Shown one piece after another: positions 1 to 8,830 of a DNA stretch of 64,000 bases (the first letter of the stretch is position 1; each line of letters opens with the position of its first letter). The translations under genes and the position numbers were made by a program. This DNA is from Bog-159 sp963818855 (lineage in GTDB: Bacteria > Acidobacteriota > Terriglobia > Bryobacterales > Bryobacteraceae). Where the stretch lies: positions 310,001-374,000 of the forward strand of contig CAWFUH010000008.1 of the NCBI GenBank assembly GCA_963818855.1. The letters run 5' to 3'. The notes beneath the pieces are model-generated. The model worked only from the letters and a program-made list of their open reading frames with translations, had not been told where the DNA came from and made no database searches.

Positions 1-1575
1 CACGTACGGGCCAGTCTCGCCTTCGAAACTGAGCGCTTCCTGAAAATCGAACGCGATCACCGAATTGCGCGTGTACTTCAGCAGGAAATAGCGCAGCGCG
101 CCGATGGCGATCTGCGTGGCAATGCCGCTCTGTTCCTCGGGCGTCGCTTCGGCGTGGCGCGCGGCCACCTCTTCCAGCGCCTTCGCAATCAGCGTGTCGA
201 TCAAATCGTCCGCCTTCACGCCCAACCCTTTGCGGCCCGAAACCTCCACGTACGGCCGCTGGCGATCCTCTTCGGATAGTTGGATGCCTAACTCCGCGCA
301 GCACCGCGGCGAGAGCGCCACCATCGCATACGAGAAATGCACGGAATTCGCGGCCTGCTCCGCATAGCCCAGCGCCTTCAGCCCCGCCACCACCACGTCT
401 TGCAGATACGATTGCCGCGCGTCGATCACGTTATAGACGCGCGTGCCGTGGCCGAACGCCGGCGCCGCGGAACCAGGCTGCGGCTCGTCCGTCGAGACCC
501 ACAGTTCGCGTCCATCCGCGTACCGCATAAACGGGCGATAGTAGAAATCCTTGCCGAGCAAGCCGAATTTCCAAAGCTGATACGCGATGTCCTTGCCGAC
601 ATACGTGACCGTCCCGTCCGAACGCACGATCACCTTGTTATCTTCCGCGCCGGATTCGCCCGCGAACGCTGCGGCCGGCATCACCCAGCACCCCGCGTTC
701 TTACCCTCGGTCTCTAAATAAATCGCGCCGCGCTGTTTCAGCAGTTCGAATGCCGACGCCCAAAACCGCAGATGCAGGATCTCACTTTCGCGCGGCAGAA
801 CGTCGTATTCCACGCCGAGCCGCAGCATGGTCGCCAGATGCCGCTCCACAATCGCATCCGCCACGATGTGCGCCATCTCCGCCTGCGGACCACTCGCGGC
901 CTCGATCGCATGCAGCGTCTCGCTGCGCCACGCGCGCGATGCAGGATCTTCCGCGTAGTACGCCGAAGTGCGCGCATATAAATCCCAGCAGAGATAATCG
1001 AAGCGCACCGCGGGATCTTCAATAAGCTGCCGCACCTCGGCCGGCGTTTTATGCTCCAGGTAATGAAATCCCACCACCACATCGGCCACCTGCACGCCGG
1101 TGTTATCGATGTAGTTCTGCACCTCCACGCGTTCCCCGCGCGCGCGCAGCATGCGCACGAAGGTGTCGCCCAGCGCGGCGTTGCGCAAATGTCCGATATG
1201 CGCCGCCTTGTTGGGGTTGATATTCGTATGCTCGACGATAATCTTGCCATCCGTGGCGGCGGCCTGCTCCGCCGCGGGCGCGAGCAGACCATGCCCATAA
1301 GCGGTGCGGTCAAAGCGGACGTTGATGTACCCGCCGCCGGCCACCTCGAGCGCCGCCACACCCGGAATCGCGCCCAGATCGGCGACCAGTTCCGCGGCAA
1401 TCTTGCGCGGCGGCTGTTTCAATTGCTTGGCCAATTGAAACGCCGCGGGCACGGCCAGTTCGCCGAAATCGCTCTGCTTCGGCTGCTCGATGGCCACCGT
1501 CAGATCTACGCCGTAACGCGCCTGGATGTGATCGTGGAACGCGCGTTGAACCTGTTTTTCGAGTAAGTGAAACAT
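1..1575 (-). CDS. argS: Arginine-tRNA ligase (3' end beyond window)
   Basis: Class I aminoacyl-tRNA synthetase that charges tRNA-Arg with arginine in the cytoplasm. The first 525 codons are visible; the C-terminal anticodon-binding end runs off the left edge. After an N-terminal arginyl-specific additional domain comes the nucleotide-binding signature at residues 118-131 with an exact HIGH tetrapeptide (126-129), in the context NINPNKAAHIGHLRN, which is typical of ArgS. No canonical KMSKS is evident; the stretch GRKGLGVKADD late in the visible part may correspond to it, as many ArgS enzymes have a degenerate motif. The ATG at 1573-1575 fits the family N-terminus. The gene is divergent from mdh across 72 bases. 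Identification is secure. Confidence 0.95.
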   Translation of the reverse strand, partial: MFHLLEKQVQRAFHDHIQARYGVDLTVAIEQPKQSDFGELAVPAAFQLAKQLKQPPRKIAAELVADLGAIPGVAALEVAGGGYINVRFDRTAYGHGLLAPAAEQAAATDGKIIVEHTNINPNKAAHIGHLRNAALGDTFVRMLRARGERVEVQNYIDNTGVQVADVVVGFHYLEHKTPAEVRQLIEDPAVRFDYLCWDLYARTSAYYAEDPASRAWRSETLHAIEAASGPQAEMAHIVADAIVERHLATMLRLGVEYDVLPRESEILHLRFWASAFELLKQRGAIYLETEGKNAGCWVMPAAAFAGESGAEDNKVIVRSDGTVTYVGKDIAYQLWKFGLLGKDFYYRPFMRYADGRELWVSTDEPQPGSAAPAFGHGTRVYNVIDARQSYLQDVVVAGLKALGYAEQAANSVHFSYAMVALSPRCCAELGIQLSEEDRQRPYVEVSGRKGLGVKADDLIDTLIAKALEEVAARHAEATPEEQSGIATQIAIGALRYFLLKYTRNSVIAFDFQEALSFEGETGPYV

Positions 1576-1590
1576 CTGCGGGAAAGACCA

Positions 1591-1640
1591 TTATAGGCTG
1601 CCGGCGAATGACGATATAATTCGGTTTCAATTTCAAAGGA
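1591..1640 (+). promoter_or_regulatory. Putative mdh promoter and ribosome binding site
   Basis: A perfect -10 hexamer TATAAT lies at 1615-1620, with a weak -35 (TTATAG, 1591-1596) 18 bases upstream. The Shine-Dalgarno AAAGGA (1635-1640) sits seven bases before GTG at 1648 and fixes that start. Assigned by inspection only. Confidence 0.45.
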
Positions 1641-1647
1641 GTTTTCT

Positions 1648-2583
1648 GTGCGAAAGAAGATTACTGTCGTGGGCGCCGGCAACGTCGGCGCTAACTGCGC
1701 CCTCCGTATTGCCGACAAAGAACTGGCGGACGTGGTGCTGGTGGATGTGATTGAGGGCGTCCCCCAAGGAAAGGCGCTCGACCTGCTGCAATCCGGCCCT
1801 GTTCAGGGCTATGACGTGATGGTGACGGGCGCGAATGATTACGAGCCCACCGCCAATTCCGATATCGTGATCCTTACCGCCGGCTTCCCGCGCAAGCCGG
1901 GCATGAGCCGCGACGACCTGCTGCTGGCGAACTACGATGTAGTCCGCGCGGCCACCGAGCAGATCGTGAAGTATTCGCCGAATTCCATCCTGATCGTGGT
2001 CACGAATCCGTTGGACGCCATGTGTCAGACCGCGTATATGATTTCGAAATTCAGCAAGAATCGCGTGATCGGCATGGCCGGCGTGCTGGATAGCGCCCGC
2101 TTCCGCACTTTCATCGCGCAGGAGCTGAAGGTCGCGGTGGATAACGTGACGGCGGTGGTCATGGGCGGCCACGGCGACACTATGGTGCCGGTCGTGCGCC
2201 TGTCGAATGTAGCTGGCATTCCGCTCACCGAGTTGATGGACCAGGCCACCATCGACCGCATCGTGGACCGCACGCGCAATGGTGGCGCCGAAATCGTCAA
2301 GTATCTGAAGACCGGCAGCGCCTATTACGCCCCTTCGGCGGCCGCTGTCGAGATGGCCGAATCGATCCTGAAGGACAAGAAGAAAGTGCTGCCCTGCGCC
2401 GCCTATCTGGAAGGCGAATACGGGATCAACGGCCTGTTCGTGGGAGTGCCCGTGAAGCTGGGAGCGCGCGGTATCGAGCACATCTATCAGGTGAAGCTGC
2501 AGCCGGACGAGCAAGCCATGCTACAGAAAAGCGCCGCGGCGGTGAAAGAACTGGTGGAAGTTATCCGCGCCAAACACGGCTAG
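1648..2583 (+). CDS. mdh: Malate dehydrogenase (lactate-dehydrogenase-like type)
   Basis: NAD-dependent oxidation of malate to oxaloacetate in the TCA cycle, cytoplasmic. The 311-residue length is standard for the LDH-like MDH family. A Rossmann dinucleotide motif GAGNVG occupies residues 9-14, followed by the adenine-ribose-binding acidic residue in VLVDVIEG. The loop AGFPRKPGMSRDDL carries the substrate-binding arginines and indicates malate rather than lactate specificity. The catalytic histidine lies in GGHGDT near residue 175. The start is GTG at 1648, chosen from the well-spaced AAAGGA site. It is followed six bases after its stop by the methylmalonate-semialdehyde dehydrogenase gene, so the two may be cotranscribed. 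Confidence 0.95.
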   Translation: MRKKITVVGAGNVGANCALRIADKELADVVLVDVIEGVPQGKALDLLQSGPVQGYDVMVTGANDYEPTANSDIVILTAGFPRKPGMSRDDLLLANYDVVRAATEQIVKYSPNSILIVVTNPLDAMCQTAYMISKFSKNRVIGMAGVLDSARFRTFIAQELKVAVDNVTAVVMGGHGDTMVPVVRLSNVAGIPLTELMDQATIDRIVDRTRNGGAEIVKYLKTGSAYYAPSAAAVEMAESILKDKKKVLPCAAYLEGEYGINGLFVGVPVKLGARGIEHIYQVKLQPDEQAMLQKSAAAVKELVEVIRAKHG

Positions 2584-2589
2584 AAATCC

Positions 2590-4049
2590 ATGATCGCAAC
2601 AGAAACCACGCTGCGTAAAGTAAAATTCTACACCAACGGAACCTGGCAAGACGCGCCGGGACGCACGCTGCATCCCATCGTAAACCCGGCCACCGGCGAA
2701 CCGATCGCGCAGGTCCCCTACGCCAACGCGGACGACGTGGACCGCGCCGCCCAAGCCGCGCACGCAGCCTTCCTCAAATGGCGCGAGATCCCGGTAGTCG
2801 AGCGCGTGCAAGTCTTCTATCGCTACAAAGACCTGCTGGAGAAGCACGCCGCCGAAGTCGCCCGCATCCTTTCCACCGAGAACGGCAAAACGCTCGACGA
2901 CGCCGCCGGCAGCGTGCGCCGCGCTATCCAAATGGTGGAAGTCGTTTGCGGAATGCCCAGCCTGATGATGGGCCATTCGCTTGAAAATGTCTCGAAGGGC
3001 ATCGACTGCCAGAGCATCCGCCAGCCGCTGGGCGTCTGCGCCGGCATCACGCCGTTCAACTTTCCCGCCATGGTCCCATGTGGATGTTTCCTTTCGCCAT
3101 CGCTTGCGGCAACACGTTCATCCTGAAGCCCTCGGAGAAAGTCCCGCTGACCCCCACCCGCACCGCCGAACTGCTGCACGATGCCGGCCTTCCGGCGGGT
3201 GTCTTCAACCTGCTGCACGGCGCACGCGAAGCGGTGGACGCATTGCTGGCCCATCCGCTGGTACGCGCGATTTCGTTTGTTGGATCGAGCCCCGTGGCGA
3301 AGCACGTGTACCAAACCGCCGCCGCGCACGGCAAGCGCGTGCAGGCGTTGGGTGGCGCGAAGAACCACCTGGTAGCCATGCCCGACGCCCATATCGAGAA
3401 GAGTGTGGAAGCCATCATGGGGTCGGCCTTCGGTGCGGCCGGGGAGCGCTGTCTGGCGGGCAGCGTGCTCGTGCTGGTGGGCGAATCGCGCCTGCTGGAT
3501 ACGCTGCTCGCAAAAGTGCGCGATCTGCGCATGGGGGACGGCGTCGCGCCCGGCACGGAGATGGGGCCGCTGGTCACGGCGGATCACCGGACGCGTGTGC
3601 TGGGCTATATCGAGAAAGGTGTGGCGGAAGGCGCGCGGCTGCTGGTGGATGGCCGCGCGCGCATGGACGGCAATGCCGGCGGCTGTTTCCTGGGTCCGAC
3701 GGTATTTGACGGCGTGACGCCGGAAATGACGATCGCGCGCGAGGAGATCTTCGGGCCGGTGTTGAGCGTGATCCGCGTGAAGGACCTGGATGAAGCCATC
3801 GCGTTAGTGAACGGCTCCGCGTTTGGCAACACCACGTCAATCTTCACCTCGGATGGCAAGAGCGCGCGCGAATACGCGTCCCGCGTGGAAGTGGGGATGG
3901 TGGGGGTGAACGTAGGCGTCGCTGCGCCCATGGCGTTTTTCCCGTTCTCCGGATGGAAGAATTCGTTCTTTGGCGATCTGCACGCGCACGGCCGCGATGC
4001 GGTGGCGTTTTACACGGAGCAGAAGGTCATCATGAGCCGCTGGTTTTAA
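2590..4049 (+). pseudogene. mmsA: Methylmalonate-semialdehyde dehydrogenase, single frameshift
   Basis: CoA-acylating aldehyde dehydrogenase that converts (methyl)malonate semialdehyde to propionyl-CoA or acetyl-CoA in valine, thymine or inositol breakdown. The reading frame is open from 2590 to 3126, then continues in another frame from about 3078 to 4049. At the join, one base is missing just after 3078: the family sequence PFNFPAMVPLWMFPFA is recovered if one base is restored between CCA and TG. The repaired product would be 486 residues, normal for MmsA/IolA, with the catalytic Cys near residue 288 in GERCLAGS and the family-typical C-terminal stretch FPFSGWKNSFFG. Everything else is intact, so this is either a very recent mutation or a base-calling error. 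Two more single-base frameshifts occur in the following 5 kb. Confidence 0.88.
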
Positions 4050-4059
4050 TACATCAGCA

Positions 4060-4103
4060 GTGGGGCAGGACTCCAGTCCTGCGGCCGCCGTCCACGCCGG
4101 CCT
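4060..4103. repeat. Partial copy of GC-rich multi-hairpin repeat
   Basis: This lies between the convergent mmsA and hydrolase genes. It begins GTGGGGCAG and holds the hairpin GCAGGAC-TCCA-GTCCTGC, followed by a GGCCG/CGGCC arm. It matches the first half of the 12232 copy in layout but has different, still complementary stem bases. It could serve as a bidirectional terminator. Confidence 0.6.
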
Positions 4104-4147
4104 CTTCGCGCTCTTATACGCTGATTCGTTACGCGCTGCTGAAGCCA

Positions 4148-5053
4148 CTAATGTTTCCGCCGCTGTGACCAAGCAATCGCCGCGCCTATGGCGATCACAC
4201 CCAGCCCCACCGCCGCCGCAATCGCAGGCACCGGATCGGTAACCGCCGGCGGCACGAACGTAACGCCATACTCATCGGTGCGCGCCGGTACTCTGGCATA
4301 ACGCCCCCGCGGTTCCGGGAAATGCCGCGCCAGGTGCACCAGTCCGTCGGCTACCTGCGGACCGCTCATCGGTTCGCCGTGCCCCGCGGCGATCACCAAC
4401 GGCTCCAGTGCGGCCAGTGTTTCCACCGACCGCCGCGCCTCCACCCAATCGTAGGTGAACGGCGCCGGCGGACGCGAGATGCGCGGCTCCTGTATGGCAA
4501 TCCCCATCGCCGAGTCGAGATCCATCGTCGTGCATGCATCTCCGGCCAGCAGCACCGATTCGCATGGCTGGAAGAAGGCCACGTGCCCGGGCGCATGTCC
4601 CGGCGTAAAATACCAGCGCCAACCCACCAGGTCGGGTACTTCACCTTCTTTCGGCAGATCCCGTAGACGCTCTCCCAAATTCACTGTCGCGCCTGGAAAG
4701 CACCGGCTCATAAACGAGAACGCGCCGCCGGCCATCGGATCCTTCGGCGGATAAGCCGATTTGCCGGTGAGAAACGGGCGCTCCAGCGGATGCGCATAGA
4801 TATCGACACCCCAGTGCTCGGCCAGCTCCAGAGCGGAGCCGGCGTGATCCCGGTGCCCGTGCGTGAGCAGAATAGCGCTGGGGTGCGCATCCGGTCCGAA
4901 GCGCTGCGCCGCAGCCTCGAGGATGCGCGCCGCATTGCCAGGTGTGCCGGTATCCACCAGCACCCACGTCCCGCCCGGCGTGCCCACCAGGTAAATGTTC
5001 GCAATCAACGTGCGCAACCGCGCTACGCCCGGAGTCAGCTCTTCTACTGGCAT
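4148..5053 (-). CDS. MBL-fold metallo-hydrolase with C-terminal membrane anchor
   Basis: A 301-residue metallo-beta-lactamase-fold hydrolase of the glyoxalase II-like group. The metal-binding signature THGHRDH (64-70) supplies the HxHxDH ligands. Later ligands appear in PGHAPGH and in AGDAC, where the bridging Asp is expected. The last roughly 30 residues form a hydrophobic helix followed by basic residues, suggesting a C-terminal tail anchor; there is no N-terminal signal peptide. The substrate cannot be told from sequence. The gene is convergent with the mmsA gene and is a single-gene unit. Confidence 0.85.
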   Translation of the reverse strand: MPVEELTPGVARLRTLIANIYLVGTPGGTWVLVDTGTPGNAARILEAAAQRFGPDAHPSAILLTHGHRDHAGSALELAEHWGVDIYAHPLERPFLTGKSAYPPKDPMAGGAFSFMSRCFPGATVNLGERLRDLPKEGEVPDLVGWRWYFTPGHAPGHVAFFQPCESVLLAGDACTTMDLDSAMGIAIQEPRISRPPAPFTYDWVEARRSVETLAALEPLVIAAGHGEPMSGPQVADGLVHLARHFPEPRGRYARVPARTDEYGVTFVPPAVTDPVPAIAAAVGLGVIAIGAAIAWSQRRKH

Positions 5054-5185
5054 ATCCCTCCCGATCAGCCCAGGACATGGGCTCTCTCCAGGATACCCGC
5101 GCCCGGTCCGCGGGCACGGGCGTGCTACATGTAACGACTTCCGGACCCGCTTCGTCTAAATGCAACGGAAGGTTGGAGAAGGCAT

Positions 5186-5692
5186 ATGACCATTCGTTGC
5201 TCACTTTCGGTGTTTCTGCTATTAACTTGCGGCGCTGTCACCGCCGGGTTGGCGCAGCCCACCACCACAGCCGCGGCTCCCGCACGGCAGTTCACCTTCC
5301 CGCCGGTGGGATTAGCTTCCACCGAAACGGCTCAGATCAACGTAGTCAACCTGGCTGCGAACTCCTCGAGCGGCACTGCGGCATCCTGCACCGGCAATCT
5401 TTCATTTCTGGATTCAAGCGGCGCGGCCATCGCCTCGGCCACACCGTTCACCATCGCTTCCGGGCAGATCTTCTCGGCCAGCCTGCCCTACTCCGCCGCG
5501 GGCGGCTCCAGCTCTCGTGTGGAAATCCGTGCAAAGGTGCAGGTAACCCTGCCCAGCGCTTCGAATGCCCCCTGCGGCCTGTTGTCGTCGTTTGAAACAT
5601 TCGATACTTCGAGCGGTGTCACGCACCTTCTCGTAAGTGGCGGCGAAATCGGTCCGATCGGCCCAACCGCGGGTGGAGTTTTCCACCGTTGA
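5186..5692 (+). CDS. Secreted protein of unknown function
   Basis: A 168-residue protein with a clear signal peptide: basic MTIR start, a leucine-rich core to about residue 20 and a likely cleavage after GLAQ. The mature part is rich in Ser, Thr, Ala and Gly, with alternating hydrophobic residues suggesting a small beta-sandwich, and has two cysteines that could pair. Short secreted proteins of this style are common in Solibacter-like genomes. No family was recognised. The ATG at 5186 has only a weak upstream purine run. Confidence 0.6.
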   Translation: MTIRCSLSVFLLLTCGAVTAGLAQPTTTAAAPARQFTFPPVGLASTETAQINVVNLAANSSSGTAASCTGNLSFLDSSGAAIASATPFTIASGQIFSASLPYSAAGGSSSRVEIRAKVQVTLPSASNAPCGLLSSFETFDTSSGVTHLLVSGGEIGPIGPTAGGVFHR

Positions 5693-5701
5693 GCCGGCGA
5701 G

Positions 5702-5947
5702 TTAGTAACTGAGCCGCGGAAACCAATTCGCCCCGCGGCCTTCCGGCGTAAGATCGAGTAAGTTCCACAGCGGCCACATCATATCGATGTGCCGCTGGTT
5801 CTGCCCCGGTTCCGACGGCCCAAAAACAAGTTCCGTACTGTAGAAGTGCCCTGAGTCGGGCAATGTTCTGGACCCATTCGCCGGTGCAGGAACCACGCTA
5901 AGAGTAGCTCTCAAGACAAAGCGATCTGCAACGGGGATCGACCTCAA
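5702..5947 (-). pseudogene. Possible C-terminal stump of a disrupted gene
   Basis: An open frame of 81 codons ends in a protein-like, aromatic-rich tail (HIDMMWPLWNLLDLTPEG) that looks like the C-terminus of a larger protein rather than a complete small protein. The frame closes upstream just where the ATPase/HNH module begins on the other strand at 5996. One reading is that insertion of that module removed the rest of the gene. I do not recognise the parent family, and a chance frame cannot be excluded. Confidence 0.3.
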
Positions 5948-5995
5948 CCCGGAATTCTGCAGCTACATGCTTGACCAACTGAGGACCTTGTTCTG

Positions 5996-7884
5996 ATGTA
6001 TATTCGCCAGGACATTGTGATGCGTGCGATTGAGCGCCTTGGCGCGCTGCATCCCTTCTTCGGCATCACATTTCTCGTGTGCAAGCAGGGGAAGCTTCCG
6101 GTCGGAAAAATGGTGGCGTTCCCCATAAACAACGCCGAGGAACAATTCCTGCGGGAGCACTACCACCCCGACCTGAGATCAAAATACTATTTTCAGCCGT
6201 TCAGGACATCGGCGGGCAGATGGCTCGCGCCGAAATATCCCTACTCGGGATCGCAGAAGACACGAACGGCCGGACACTTTGCTGCCGCATTTCTTCACGA
6301 TAGAGGAACTGACCGATGGGGATGGTCGCAGACTTATATTATATTGACGTGCTTCGCGCGAAGCTGGACCAGGCCAAGAGCGGACGCGTGCCAGCCTTTT
6401 GGCTGGCCGCCTGGCTTTTTCGCAGCAGGGATTGGCCGGGGAAGACCTCCGCCTCCGCCATCGTGGACGCGCTGCTGCGCGAGTTTTCGATCAACAACCG
6501 GGAAGCGGACAAGCTGTTTGAGATATCGCTGCCTGAGCTGCCTGACCCGCTCCTTACATCGACGAGGTTCGATGACGAAGCGCTTCTGCAATCTGTGGAG
6601 CCCGCGCCCGATGCAGCGCCGAAAGAGGGCGGTACGCTGCGATTCTTGCAATTGCGCAACATCGGCCCATCCAAGCAACTCGATTTCAGCCCAGCAGAGC
6701 GACTGTCGATCATCACCGGGGACAACGGCTTGGGCAAGACCTTCATCCTTGAATGCGCTTGGTGGAGCCTTACCGGACAATGGGCAGAGCAGCGTGAGGC
6801 AATACCGAACCTTCAGGAGCGGAAAGCAACGCCGAGCATTGCCTTTGCTATATCGGGAAGGGGAGGGGGCGACACGCCGCAGAAAACGACAATAGCCTAC
6901 GACTGGAGCACGTATCGATGGCCGGTGCCCAAGGGAAGACCCACAATTCCGGGGTTGATTGTGTATGCACGGGTAGACGGCTCTTTCGCGGTATGGGACC
7001 CGATCCGTCACGGCATCGAAGCCCCCGCCGAGGGCCTCGGAGAGAGCCTTCTGCTCTTTACGCGCGATCAGGTTCTCAACGTCCTGGGCGGGAAAATAGA
7101 GGGATTGATCCGTGATTGGGTGCGATGGCAGAATGCCAAGAATCAATTTCAGTTTGAGATGTTCTGCTCCGTCCTTGAGCGGCTTTCCCCTCCCGATATG
7201 ATGCCGTTGAAGCCCGGCGAGCCGGTCCGCGTACCGGGCGATGCCCGCGACATCCCCACCCTTGTTCACGACTACGCGCGTGTGCCGTTCATAAATGAAT
7301 CCGCCGGCGTAAAGCGGATTGTCACCATCGCTTACCTGCTGGTTTGGGCGTGGAACGAGCATCGCGTTTATTCTAGCCTGGCAAAACGAGCTCCGCAGAA
7401 CAACATTGTGATCATGATTGACGAGATTGAGGCTCACCTTCACCCAAAATGGCAGCGCGTCGTCCTGCCGGCGTTGCTTGACGTAACGAACGTGCTTGGT
7501 AAGGAAGTGTCGCCGCAGATGATCGTGGCGACACACTCACCGTTGATCCTAGCTTCGATGGAAAACATCTTCAAAGACGACTCCGACAGGCTGTACCACC
7601 TCTACCTTGAGAACCGCAGAAATGTGCGCTTTGAGGAAACTAAATTCATTAAATATGGCACGGTTGATGCTTGGCTTACCTCAGATGTGTTCGAGCTGAA
7701 GCAGGCGAGATCAGGCGAGGGAGAGAGCGCCTTGGAAAGGGCCAAGCAACTCCTGGCGCAGTCGGTTTCTGACCGCGCGCAGATACTTGCTGTTCACCGC
7801 GACTTGGCCGAAGTGCTTCCACCGGAAGATAAGTTCTGGCCCCGCTGGTTGCATTTCGTGGAAATGAAGGGGGTCAAGGTTTGA
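5996..7884 (+). CDS. Septu-like ABC-type ATPase with N-terminal extension, frameshifted
   Basis: ATPase subunit of a probable two-gene anti-phage module. The frame from 5996 (MYIRQDIVMRAIERLG) encodes about 115 residues and then breaks near 6331-6345. The ATPase body continues in another frame, open from 6316 to 7884. Restoring one base in the TATATTATATT stretch joins them into about 629 residues. The body has Walker A GDNGLGKT (about residues 242-249 of the joined product), a signature-like ESAGVKR segment, Walker B IVIMIDEIEAHLHP and the switch histidine in VATHSPL. These are the marks of the RecF/SMC-like AAA_21 group that includes PtuA. The roughly 180-residue N-terminal region, with HPFFGITFLVCK near its start, precedes the ATPase and is not a family I can name. 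The stop overlaps the nuclease start by four bases. ATG at 6316 could still give an ATPase-only product. Confidence 0.75.
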
Positions 7885-8466
7885 TCCAGGTTACTCCGCG
7901 GCCCGAGCCGGCAGGATTCGACGCAAAGGTTCGGGTTCCTGGCCGCGCATTCTTGGCGAGGGTGCCGAATCCCAATAGGAAGCAGTTCAGTAATAAGCAG
8001 TTCTGGAAAGAAGCGCTTCAGGACCTTAAGACCGCCTACAGCAGCATTTGCGCCTATTCCTGCATCTGGATTCCCAACAATTACAGCGTGGACCACTTCC
8101 AGCCAAAGGCCTATCGCCCGGATTTGGCCTATGAATGGACCAACTACCGTCTAGCGCACGACCGCATTAAACTCGAACAAGGGCGATAGCACGGATGTCC
8201 TTGACCCGTTTCATATTCAGACTGGCTGGTTTATTTTGGATATTGCCACACTCTGGGTTAAGCCGGAGCCGACGTTGCAGCCGAAGGTAAAAGGGCCAGT
8301 ACAAAGAACTATCGACAGATTGCGCTTGAATGATGACCAGTGGGTTCAAATGCGCTTTGACCTCCTGGATTTTTATATGAACAGGGAACTCACTTTAGCC
8401 TATCTACAGGCCAAGTACCCGTTCATTGCAGCAGAAATCCAGCGTCAGGGCGTGCAACCAAAGTAA
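7881..8466 (+). pseudogene. HNH endonuclease (PtuB-like), frameshifted
   Basis: Nuclease partner of the preceding ATPase, translationally coupled by a four-base overlap. The first frame (7881-8189) contains CAYSC followed by VDHFQPKAYRPDLAYEW, the beta-beta-alpha metal core, and TNYRLA. It then stops. The expected continuation NSNKGD, supplying the last active-site polar residue, is read only after removing one A from the AAA at 8169-8171. The rest (to 8466) then completes a 194-residue protein. As written, the product lacks the final HNH residue and the C-terminal half. The cause may be a sequencing error in a short A run or real inactivation. PtuB-like HNH proteins of about this length pair with PtuA ATPases in Septu systems. 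Confidence 0.72.
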
Positions 8467-8468
8467 CA

Positions 8469-8720
8469 ACAGCCCCGCCGTATTTCTAGTGGGCGTGCAG
8501 AGGGACGTAGCCCCTCCGCTTCGAGTGCGCCCCTGCTGCGCGGAATCTTTGACCGCGGTGGGCGATTTACCCAGCCTTGCACGATGCGGGGGTGTACTAC
8601 TCCGATCTCCTTTGTAAAATTTGCGAGCTAGCGCCGGCGCCGTATGAGCCTGAAGAGTAACCCGAGCTTAACACGTGCCCTGTAGAGCCCTGGGGGAAAA
8701 GGGGACATTTCTAACAGGGC
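8469..8720. other. Intergenic stretch, no gene seen
   Basis: About 250 bases between the HNH gene and the TonB receptor. I see no convincing coding frame, RNA gene or repeat here; base composition returns to GC-rich. Confidence 0.5.
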
Positions 8721-8760
8721 TTGACAGACAAATTCTGACAAATTCTGAGGACAAATTCTG
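8721..8760 (+). repeat. Three direct copies of an 11-mer, upstream of TonB receptor
   Basis: GACAAATTCTG occurs at 8727-8737, 8737-8747 and 8750-8760, the first two sharing one base. The block opens with TTGACA (8721-8726), a good -35 hexamer. It lies 70-110 bases before the receptor start, so it may be an operator or promoter element, or part of a mobile-repeat remnant. Confidence 0.55.
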
Positions 8761-8830
8761 GGGGCTTGCGACTTCATCCTGAGCCGTGCTAAGCTACCTC
8801 AAATTTTGCAGATGCAGTTCGGGGGGATAC

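Noticed and set aside
5996..6895. 299-codon frame read straight through as one protein
   Set aside because: After about residue 115 it becomes low-complexity and out of frame with the ATPase body; only the first part is family-like.
8721..8760. Short CRISPR-like direct repeats
   Set aside because: Repeats are 11 bases with no spacers of constant length and no cas genes nearby.
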